DNA of 64,000 bases from Favolaschia claudopus (lineage: Eukaryota > Basidiomycota > Agaricomycetes > Agaricales > Mycenaceae), in assembly GCA_037176885.1 (NCBI GenBank), contig JAWWNJ010000043.1, positions 310,001-374,000 of the forward strand, read 5' to 3'. Position 1 is the stretch's first letter, and the number at the start of each line of letters is the position of its first letter. A program made the position numbers and the translations under genes. Of this stretch, positions 34,740 to 45,000 are shown in pieces. The notes below the pieces were generated by a model. The model had not been told where the DNA came from. It saw only the letters and a program-made list of their open reading frames with translations, and searched no databases.

Positions 34740-35110
34740 TATGGCGGTTAAAGTGCACATTTAAATATTCCCCCCATATATATGACTTTTTTGGCCCATC
34801 CCCCTTATAAATGGGGGTTTTGATGTGATTGCCCCCAAAAAGACACGACCGATGTCGCCGAGTTTATTTGGGGGGAAATTTCGAACTTCCCCCCAAATAC
34901 AAAGTTGAAAGTTCCCCCCAAATAAACTTCCAATTTTCATTGTTTGACCTAACTCTCTCAATTCAAAGTTCTCACTCTCACTAAGTACCCTGCTTAGTCT
35001 CACTACTCTGTCCTTCATTGGATCCACGCAAAATATAGGTTGTATTAACCATCAGTTCAAGCTCGGCATGAGTCGGCACTCTCCGAGGTCCGAGTCGGCC
35101 TCAGTATAAT
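34740..35110 (+). repeat. Left terminal inverted repeat of foldback element
   Basis: Complementary to 35370-35743. Matching blocks include the terminus, the GTCCTTC-TTGG-TCCACGCAAA segment and, deeper, the CAAGCTCGGCA...CTCCGAGGTC segment. Confidence 0.8.
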
Positions 35111-35369
35111 CATTGTAGCTTTCATTCTTCGAATGCTAATTGAACAGAGCACGACCTAGAACATAACTAATGAGCAGACCAGCGGAAAAGGGCCGAAAGG
35201 TGCTCTATCCGAGATGCCCGAAGCCGACTTTGATGGGACTCTCTACTTGTATTAATTCACATTGGATGGAATTGAGTCTTACAGTACCTCTAGGTTCCGG
35301 GCCTAGGCAATATTCTACTTGGCAGACCTAGAGAATAATACACGAGGTCGTCAGAGCTAACTGCTACTG

Positions 35370-35743
35370 TATCAGACAGAGATGCCGGAGAATGCCGACC
35401 CCGACCTCGGAGCGTGCCGAGCTTGATGGTCAAAATAACCTATGATTTGCGTGGAGCCAACGAAGGACAGAGGAGTGAGACTAGGCAGGATACTTACCGA
35501 GAGTGATACCTTTGAATCGCGGGAGTTAGGTCAAAAAATGAAAATCGGAACTTGGAAGTTTATCTGGGGGGAAAGTTCGACTTCGTATTTGGGGGGAATT
35601 GGAAATTTCCCCCCAAATACTTCCGTTGACTTGGAAAGTGTCTTTTGTGGGGGGGATTATACCAAGCACCCCATTATAAGGGGGATTTGCAAAAATTTCA
35701 TATATTTGGGGGGAATATTTAAATGTGCACTTTAACCGCCATA
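35370..35743 (-). repeat. Right terminal inverted repeat of foldback element
   Basis: Inverted copy of 34740-35110. The inner boundary is approximate because similarity fades near 35370. Confidence 0.8.
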
Positions 35744-36371
35744 CATCGATGATGATTTGGTTCATTTGGAAGCTTGCTGTTGACAAGAATTATCAGGAAA
35801 ATTCATAAAAAGATTTGCGGCCCATGCTATGCTGAGGGAAGCCCGCTCCAGACGACGATTTTGGATCCGCCATCGGTGCACGGCCCGGCACCTCGAACTT
35901 GAACTTGAACGAGGTCCAATTGTTCCCACGGTTCAACTTACAAACTTCGTTTCTTTCACAGAGAAATCGGGAACAGTCTAGATCTCCCTCTGCAGCACAT
36001 GCAGCACAAATCCGATAGTCATTGTGCCTGGCACGGGAGTTCTGACTTGGTGAACATTAAGAATTCGGAATGAATTCAACCTATCCGATGTTCCGATTGT
36101 GTTCCGAGTCTAATAGGGGATGACAAATTCAGCCTCCGTAACCCTCGATCCAACTTCCTTTTTTCGTTCAATCCGCTTTACCGAGCTTTCGAACAACGCT
36201 CGCGATGACAAAAAACGGCCTCGCACCAACGAATGCACGCCCGCATGCGAGTGCTGCTCGCTAAGGAACAATATTAAAGGGGCTGATGTCCCATTCAGAA
36301 AACGTCCCGATTTTTTCTTGAACCTCGAATCCTAGAACTGGCATGGACAAGGGGTACGCACGATATTGGGC
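35744..36371. other. Intergenic stretch upstream of SNG1-like gene
   Basis: About 630 bp. GGCATGGACAA occurs twice near the start codon (about 36341 and 36370), so a start slightly upstream is possible. Otherwise I see nothing. Confidence 0.35.
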
Positions 36372-38183
36372 ATGGACAAAATGCCCGGCGCTCGAGTAAC
36401 CTCGTCGAGCTCTTCTGAGGCCACAATAGATCACGATGAACCCTCTTCAGCCCACGCGACGAGCTCACCCGTACCTTTTTCGGCTCAGTTCCTCGATAAA
36501 TCACCGCAAGCTGCCGCTGCTCGTGCAATCTACCTCAAGACAATCTTCGGCGGTGTAATGGCCATCTGCATAGCAATCTTCGCAGTATTTCCTATATACT
36601 GGGGTTCTCTGTGGAGTACCCCGCATCACCCTCTGCCCGGATGGATTGTCGTGAGTTTTTCCGTCCGCAGGTGCGAGTCAGTGGTCGCTCCGGTCTGAAC
36701 GTCGTCGAGGACTTCGACGGTGGTGCAATTGGGCAGACCGTGTCAGCTGCCCTCAGCAACATCAGCGCTGGTACCAATGGCGTCTCATGGCAGGTTGTCT
36801 CTGCGGGCAATTTTCCCGGAGGTATCTCCGACCTACAAACTGCGATTGTGCAAGAGAAGACTTGGTATGCTGTCGCGAGCAAGTCCCACCCCTACACTTC
36901 TCGCCATTAGATCTGAACTGACAACTCAGTCAACGCTGGAGCCAGTGATGACCTCTTTGCGGCGGTCTCCGCTGCTAATGCATCTCATGACTCGTCACTC
37001 GCCATCACGTTCATAGGATCTGAGGCGAGGAATGAAAACATTTTGTAGGTGCCATGAACAGTTTACTTAACTATAACGAAGCCCTCATCGCAACCCTTAG
37101 TCGAATTCACAGCCGGATTGTCTCTGCGGAATTGCAAGCCATAACTCGCGAATTCGCATTACAATTCACAAAGAATATCTCGTCGTCTGCTAATGTTGCG
37201 ACGCTGTTGGCAACAGCTCCGCAACTTGTTACGCGGCCAATTTATTTCACGACAGAAAATCTTAGACCATTTGACGTCCCTGTGTTAGTCCCTTCTATAA
37301 TTGCTCTAACCCAAAACTTGACCTCTTGCCATAGAGCAAGTGCGGTAACCTTCGTTGGACTGATCTACGTCCTCATACTCGCGGTCCGTCACCGTCTTTT
37401 TTTGAAGTATAGTACCTGCTCACACTTTATCCCCAGTTCTTCATCGTCAACGTCTCAGCAGCTGCGCGGGAAGCGTCCGGGCTCGAAAAAACCTTGAGCT
37501 TGGGTTCCCTCATTCGTATTCGCCTCATAACATCCGTCGCGGCATACTTCTTTGTCTCGGTGTGCTTTGTCCCCTCATCTCCCGTCTCCACAACTTATGT
37601 TATGTATAACGACTATTATCATACAGCTCTTCTACACCCTCCTGAGCCGCGCATTTCAACTCCCCTTCGACCGTCACTTCGGCAGCGCAGGTTTTGTCAT
37701 CTTTTGGATCCTCAACTGGATCGGCATGCTCGCTTGGTGAGCTCATCTAGCCATCGTCTAATCACTTCAAGTTCTACCAAAACTCACAATGCATTCCAGT
37801 GGTCTAGCCCTCGACGCTGTCCTCCCCCTCCTCACCGTCCGCTTCACACCCTTCTTCCTCATCCTGTGGATAATCACCAACGTCTCCGTATCCATCTTCC
37901 CTCTCCAGGTGCTCCCGCACGTCTATAGATACGGCTATGCATTCCCGTTCTATAACATTTCCCGTGCGGTTAGAGCTATTGTGTTTGGGACGAAAAATGA
38001 ATGTAGGGTTGCCTCCGTTTCGATTAATACTCGCCACATTACTGACGATTTGTTGCAATAGTGGGTATGAACTTTGGTATCCTCATCGCATGGGTGGCTG
38101 TCTCGTGCATAAGCCTCCCACTCATACAGTGGCTGGTGCGCAGGCGGGCTATAGCCCTGCAGGGGAGGACAAAAGCCGTTTGA
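36372..38183 (+). CDS. SNG1-like membrane protein (DUF3533 family)
   Basis: Nine exons encode 450 residues similar in layout to yeast Sng1, a plasma-membrane protein linked to nitrosoguanidine resistance and drug export. The N-terminus is Ser-rich and cytosolic, then one helix (IFGGVMAICIAIFAVFPIYWG). An extracellular part begins GWIVDFDGGAIGQTV and includes SWQVVSAGNF, and ARNENIFRIHSRIVS follows. Several C-terminal helices follow (SAVTFVGLIYVLILAFF, LLSRAFQLPF, AGFVIFWILNWIGMLAC). Exons: 36372-36650, 36710-36878, 36930-37044, 37101-37283, 37335-37383, 37437-37559, 37627-37736, 37800-38002, 38062-38183; phases close throughout. The second intron starts GCAAGT, a GC-AG intron. It converges on the Zn2Cys6 gene. 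Confidence 0.85.
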
Positions 38184-38683
38184 AAGCTGTTCTTGCACAT
38201 TGTATTTGTATTTTTTCCCCATATTTTCACTCGGGATCCATGAAGGGGGGAACCATACATGTACTATCACACGAACTGTATTTCCATGACAAGTCTCGAG
38301 TTCACATAGCGTAGCATAATGGCTAATGAGGAGGTTCGACCAGCCCGCTTATTGAATATTTCCTCCCTATTTCAATGGCCTCCTGATGGTGTTTGCAAAT
38401 GAGTCGGGGGTCCGTGCGCTGGTTGTGGGCGCATCAATCAAAATGTCTCTCGGGGTTCAGTCAAAAGACCGTTTATTCGGGTCTGTGGGGTCTATATAGC
38501 AAGAAACAACGTACTACTATACATGTTGTGGGCGCGGCATTGAGTATGATACATAACATAAAGAGTGGTCCCCACGTTGTAGATACCGAGTAAAAAAGCA
38601 TAACACTTACTAACAGGTGCAAGATAAGGTACATGAGAAAAATACAGCAACAGTGGAATAGCAAAGCGACAAGAGCAACAGGA
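38184..38683. other. Convergent intergenic region
   Basis: 500 bp between the SNG1-like stop and the transcription-factor stop. No gene or repeat is seen. Confidence 0.4.
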
Positions 38684-41600
38684 CTATGCGGCGTCCTTCG
38701 TGCCATCATGACGGAACGCAGCGTTGATGTTCATCTGCGTCAGCACGTTTTGTGGGGATCCTCGCGCGGGAGTGTTAAGCCCCGAGTGAAGCGGTGACTG
38801 CCCGATGCGAGGCGTGATGAGACCACTCCCACCGGCACCGAAGATGAATCCACCGCTTAATCCTTCCATGGTGTTGTAACCTATACGTGAGAAGGGTCAG
38901 TCTATTGTGCGGCCGACGTAACGTAGCCACTGACCTGGAACCAGCATGCTGTCCCAGAACCCATTGCTGAGAATGTTATCCATGGTCAGCGCCCCAAGGG
39001 TATCCTCGGATGGTGTTGGAGCCATTGTGGGTGGGAACACAGACATGTCCGCAACAGGCCCCATCTCCCCATCGAACTGGAACTCGTTCAGCGTAAACGT
39101 TCCCGACTTGTCGGTCGCGCCGAAAGTCAAGGAAGGACTACTGAATTGGGGGATGTCGGGCGTCGGCGGTCCATGCCCGGAGCTGCGCGAAATAGGTTTC
39201 GATTCCGGTGCTGATGAGGGTCCATCCTTGCGTTGGGAGATCAGTGCGCGCAAAAACTTGCTGTACAACGCGGGAGTATGCAATGGGTTCGCGGCGATCT
39301 TCTCCAGGACATCAGCGACGTCCGTTACGAGCCCAATGGTCTGGTCCTCATTTTCAAGGAAGGCCTGGAATTCGGGTCGTATGAGCTGAGGAGTGGGTTG
39401 TCAGCTAAGTTGGACAAACAGGCTGGAGGAATGTACCTTGAGAAGACTCAAAACAGCATACGATGTCAGGACGAAGTGCGAGTCAGGGGAGTACTTCATG
39501 AAACCACGAGGGCCCAACTGGTCGCGGACGATGACTGCGCACGCCATGGCGGAGGAGTGAACCCGAGCGAAGAAGTGACCAATGTCCAGAGGCGCCCGTT
39601 CCATGGCGTTTTGTAGGCCAAAGGAATTGAGAACCAGCATCGTGTAGTGGAAGTAGAATTGGAAGATATAGCCTCGATACTCGTTGGATGCGGACGAGAG
39701 ATCTAAGAGCACAAGTCAGTCGAGGCGATGGTAAAATTGGAATAAATGCGCATACTCCGTGTGTCGGTTATGCTGTTCCAATGTTGCTGCCAGGCGAGGA
39801 CTTGAGTCTCAAAGGTTTTGATGACCAAGAGATAATCGCAATTCTGTATGAGCCCGGAGGGGGTGTCCGTCCCAGAATAGAGCACATCTAAACTACGTGC
39901 AATGATGCGTTGAAGGTCCTATTTTAGGTACCGTCGGCGAACGGACCAGGGGAAGAAAAGAAAAGAAGACATACGACATACGAAGCCAGTCCTTGGTCGG
40001 AGGCAATACTGACAGGCGCGCGAATCCAATTTTGAACGTTCCGAATCACAAAGCTTAAAGGCCACGTGAGTGAGCGGGGGGAATAGCGCGTAAGCTGGAA
40101 AACACCCACTCCTCCTTGATGGAATAAGGCTTGCCCATTTGAGCGCTGTGACTGCGATCGAGGCAGAAACATAGCATCCACGTCCGCTCTCGATTGTGGA
40201 CCTCATAATCACGGGCTCGACCCTCGTCGCTGTCTTCACCGACGAGCGCCGACTTGCGGTGCAGATTTAGGTCAGTTGCAATACTGGAGTGGAAGGAGGC
40301 AAAAGTCAGCGAACGAATCTGATGACAGGAGGCACGAAGCTTGCCAGAAATGTACATACCGAATGGCCATTCCCAAAAGAAGCCACGTCCGATCTTGCTC
40401 ATACCGCTCGACAGCACCACATCCGTAGAGGGCGAGCAGGAGGTAGGCCTGGACGATCTCAAGAGATTTGTAGCCAGCCGCGGGAACGCTGAACGCGAGC
40501 TTCTTGGCCAGTTCCGTCAGCTTGGGGTGGAGCTCGGGGTTTGCATCGTAGAATTTGCTCGCAATAGCACATACTACAGCATATTGAGGTCATAGCCGGG
40601 ACTTTCCGTAAGAGAACTCACTCGTGGTTAAGAGAAACGGGGACCTTGAGCAAACTAGCGACGGTGTGTGGAAATCACGGTCGAGGAGATTCGAGTGCAT
40701 CTAAGAAGGAGCTTCAGAGGTGCCCTGGGACAAGATGAATGGTCTTACGTTGATATGCTCAAAGAAACTGAGGCTCGTGAATTAGTTTGAAATATGATCG
40801 TAGGAAGAAGTTACGAACATATTGAACAAATCCACGACCTCGTCGGTCGTAACGAAGCTGAGCATTTCCGGCTGAACTTGTCGCTCGATAAACAGCCGCC
40901 GAAGAGGCAGAATAGAGATAGGTCCTAGAAAATCGGTGAGATATTGTTACAATGGCATCAGCAAGACAAACCCGGTTTGAAATAATTGTCACTTGCGACC
41001 CCGATTTTCGTGTCCCCAGGTTGCGGCCTTACCGCTATTTGAGCGGGGTTGAAGCCGTGGGCACGACGATTAGCCAGGCTGGCTTCTGCCAACAGCCCGA
41101 GGGGGTTTAAGGAGTTATCGGGCAGCGAGTGAAGTTTCGGCGAGCTTGGACGATTGCGGAAAGCAGGGGCTGAGGCAGGGGGCGGGGAAGGCGAACGTGC
41201 TGCTATGAGAGCAGAAGTTGATGCAGATTGGTCTGTTGGAGATGGCGATCGAGAGATCATTCCCGAAGCAAGGCTGGGATTCCCTATGGACCGCAATACT
41301 GTGTCAAGAGTCCGCTCCATTTTCCGCAGTGAACGCGTAAGCAGTTCGTGTTTTCTACAAAGCGAAGTTTAGCTGTCTGTTCATATGGGTGGAGATAAAG
41401 CGGCTACTTTGAGGATCGCTTGCCTCGATTCGACTCTTCGAAGATGCACTCGTGATTTCCAGCGATACATCGCTTGCACGGCGGACCCTTCTCCGCCCCA
41501 ACGCACTTCATTTTAAGCCGACGGCACACAGTACAGGCGCTGAAGAACGAATCAGTTGTACTCAGAAAGGCGGCACAAATGACAGTACCGTGAGCCCCGA

Positions 41601-42049
41601 GTGGGCTTAGCCTTGCCCTCCTCCTTCTCCGCCATAGGGCTCTGAGGGTCATCATCATCTTCGTCTTTTCGGGCTCTCTTGGACGCTCCATTCGAAACTG
41701 TGGATCCAGGCCGCTTGCCATTGACATTTGCGGACGAGTGATACATTGGGGGCGTTCCAATTGTGTCCGAGCCTTGAGACGACGGCGAAGAGTAGCTGTG
41801 GGGTAGGGAAAGATGCGAGGGAACGGGTGGCTGGTGCTGAGGTGGATACGACGGGTAGTAAGGGGGATATAGTGATAGGGCAGGATCGATTGGAATGGTG
41901 GGCGATGGGGGTGGTTGCATAGAGTGGGACATGAGACGGTCCTGTGGGGACAGCGATATCTCCTGGTGGGCATAGGGAAGAGGGTCAGTATACGAGGAGA
42001 AGTGGTGAGGTGGAGGGGAGTAGTAAGAGTGATAAGAATAGGGCGACAT
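38684..42049 (-). CDS. Zn2Cys6 fungal transcription factor
   Basis: Nuclear DNA-binding regulator of roughly 900 residues in many short exons. Residues 1-150 are Pro/Ser/Tyr-rich, followed by a basic SKRARK cluster. The binuclear zinc cluster starts near residue 156, CTVCRRLKMKC...CKRC...C, spacing CX2CX6CX8CX2CX6C, and is split by an intron in the preceding Arg codon. A linker helix follows (KKHELLTRSLRKMERTLDTVL). The middle-homology domain carries ISILPLRRLFIERQ, LLDRDFHTPSLVCSRSPFLL, ICAIASKFYDANP, VQAYLLLALYGCG and YEVHNRERTWMLCFCLDRS, the classic signature of this class. The C-terminal tail has Pro/Ser/Gly-rich stretches. The start at 42049 is the only in-frame ATG before the cluster. 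Targets are unknown; it resembles the PRIB-type family of mushrooms. Confidence 0.88.
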
Positions 42050-45000
42050 CTCGTAGAATCGAGGAGGGATACTCGAGTGTCTTCGGATGTTCTTATAGCG
42101 CACAGACACCCGATCGAAAACGACAAGCAAGCCCAAATGAATCCAGTTTAAAACAAACTAGCAATACTCACGTGTAGAAACAGAAAATAGCTACTGAGAC
42201 CCGGTTACGCGTGGAGATACTATGCAAGATTTGAAAGCTGAGAGAGAAAGGCAGGCCTGGGAAGAAGAAGCAGCGAGGAACAAAGACCCAAGAGGGGGGA
42301 AAGCTGCCACGGTCTTGAAGAGGGCAGTCCCAAGAATCGAATCTGATGACTGGTCCCCCAAGAAGCTAGTGGTACAGAGCCCGAGAGAATACTTTGTCTG
42401 ACTTCTGGTATGCCTTATCCTTGGGTCAAAGTCCTGAAGCAAGCCCACTGGTACGGAGGATGTTGGCGACAAACTTGGGTCCAAAGTGGAAGACGGAGAG
42501 CCGTAGCGCTGAGCATACACAGCTTACATCAATTTCGGTCACGTGCAGATGTTCCTATTCCCCGATTTTCTCGAATCTCAACCAGAATACAGCTGCACAA
42601 ACTGACGGTTCATTTCTGCCTTCAATTTTCTGAAGTTCGGACCGTTGCCGAGCTTTTCAGCCACTCGGGGAACCTGATGAGGCCTATCAGAAAATTGAAC
42701 GTTAGAAAGACGCCATCAGCTCTCATGTTGTGCAGAAAAAGCTACCCAGTCATCGTCGGGCGCCATATCTGTCCTCTCCTCATATCCAATCACTTCCGAA
42801 TGGCTGGTGGGAAAGCTTTCCTGATCTAGTCTATGCAGAGCTGGGTGTTTTTTTCCTCTTTCTCGTTGCCACCGAGGAGCTCATTGATCAAGTTCCTTCA
42901 GGTTCCTTCAAATCATCTTAAAATATCCTCCGCACTCTGTAAATGCGCTGCGTGAAACCAACGAAGCCAATCAACTTTGTGTCCGGGTCTTTCCTTCGTC
43001 CTCCTCACAAAATAGGTACCCCCTTTTTTGTCAAATTGGGTGACACTGATTCCATGTTCTACCAATCCTCAAACAACTGCTTCAACGGCGTTATGCCCAA
43101 ATCTCAAGCCTTCGGGGCATTATCGTGCTCGTCCATCTTTTTTCCAGTCTCGAAAACGTGGTTTTAAACGCCTATTTACACGTGGAAGTGGGAGTCACCT
43201 CCCAGGCGTCCATTGGATTGACGGATATGCTGCTGAAATTGGCTTGGCTCCATTGGCTGTTTCACTCTCGCCAGATCTAATTATAGCGACGACATTTACC
43301 CCTCGAAGATACGAAATCCTTCATAAAGCGTTGCCGCGCATGCGATTCTTGGACTCTCTGTCCTGTACACAACTAGACATAGCCGTTCGTTGGCAAGGTA
43401 TGACTGTTTCCTGCTCATGGCTAATTGATTTCCTCCAAATCTGTGCTTCCCAAGTCGTTCCAGGCTATTGGATGCTACCCCTCCCTTGGTTTCGACCGCT
43501 GTACTGGCCCATCGCGTTATCCCAGGATCTGTCTTGCCCAACCTCGTAGTCTAATTCCTCTTCCAGAATGGCATTCTTTCCCTTTCTGGTACAAATCTCT
43601 TGACCCACTCCCTCGGTTCCGTCAAACACCCACGATTCTCATTCCAAAGAAAATTTAAGCAACTTTCCTCGAACAAAGAAGGACTGTCCACGTGAGGGGA
43701 TTTACTCTTTTTTTACAGCATGTTCCTACCTTCTTCTCATATTCTGTTCTGCAGTCGAGCGCCACCGTGATCTACAAAGTAGTTCGCAACCTATTTTACC
43801 TCTTACGTGCTTCCAAGACCTTCTACTGGACATTGACTGGTCCCGCGAGCACAACTGCGGCGAACGCGATCCGACGCCCTTTCTGGCCACGGAACTTGCC
43901 CTTTGACCGACGTGGTTATACGCCCAACGCCGATCATTACTGCCGAGGCAATCTCTGGCTCTATCGACTGCGACCGACAGACCCCAACAAACGGATAGTC
44001 GTGTGGACTGTCTCTCACAGTCGTCCGAGGTCTGACTCCTCTTCCTGTCGTTCCCAGTAGCGTCATCCATCTTCAGCCGCCAGTCTTGATGTCCGCCACT
44101 GGCTTGATTCGCCCAAACAAGTGATACCACCACTCCCTTCAGTTGGTCCAAGTCTCGTGAAGACTTAGTAATTTGCCGTCCGAAGGAAGCGCACGACGTG
44201 GTGTCTGCGCGACGCTTTCCACGAGCGCCATACATACGTAACACTTATGACGACTCTCCAGCGACCTTAAACACTTGCGGTCGTGTGGTGATAAGCCCTT
44301 TTTCTCAGGAAGAGAGACAATACTGAAACTTTGAGCAGGACGTGCTGTCTCACGTCGAACAAGGTCGCAGTTTCCTGCTCTCGGGAAACGCCTGACATCA
44401 CTGATAACATCAGAACGGTGCAGCGGTAGCGCGGACTCGCTGGCTATAGTCTAGAGAATTGCGTTTCTGCGATTCACGCCGTTAGTCAGAAAAGCTGGAC
44501 GTTTTCTTCAGCATGTACGCCACTCCGCGGATGGCTAGGATTTCTCGAAAACCTGTGAGTATCGATGCCTTATTGTTCGTTCATCTTCGGCATATTTTCA
44601 AGAAATAAACTAAGGATTACTCACGAGGGAGCGGCCCGCCTCATGGCCTGCAAAAAGACTGCCAACCCACGATGAGCTGATAAACCTCGTTGCATATGCT
44701 CTTGGAGTACGCTGTGGGGTATTTTTGTCCACTGAACTTTTACTGGTCAACCCCCGCCGCGCGCAAATAGGACAACCGTAAAGGTCTAGATACAGGTCCA
44801 CATCTCTCGCCACCGACGAGGCTTGGCTATTCTTGGGGGTCAGTCTTGTGCCCTTCGACAGTTAATTGTTTATACAGCACCCATATTGCACCTTCTGACT
44901 TCGTGACGAACTTCAATTATTTCCATTTATGGCAAACCGAGACTCTACGATTTCTGGCCCAGGACAAGGACGAGACCGTTGAGTGGCGCTGGCCCCGTTT

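Larger units (their letters stand above)
34740..35743. mobile_element. Non-autonomous foldback/MITE-like element with long inverted repeats
   Basis: The two ends are inverted copies. The left end reads TATGGCGGTTAAAGTGCACA and the right end is its complement, and similarity continues inward for about 370 bp on each side with scattered mismatches, leaving a core of about 260 bp. CATCGA flanks both sides (34734-34739 and 35744-35749), a probable 6 bp target duplication; a TA duplication with slightly shorter ends is the alternative. Each arm carries several six-G or six-C runs in a TTTGGGGGGAA context. No transposase or other gene lies inside, so it must move, or have moved, with proteins made elsewhere. 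The family cannot be named from these ends. Confidence 0.85.

Noticed and set aside
43028..44244. Frames of about 170 codons in the empty region
   Set aside because: Considered as decayed retroelement open frames, but no reverse-transcriptase, integrase or gag-like motif and no terminal repeats were seen.
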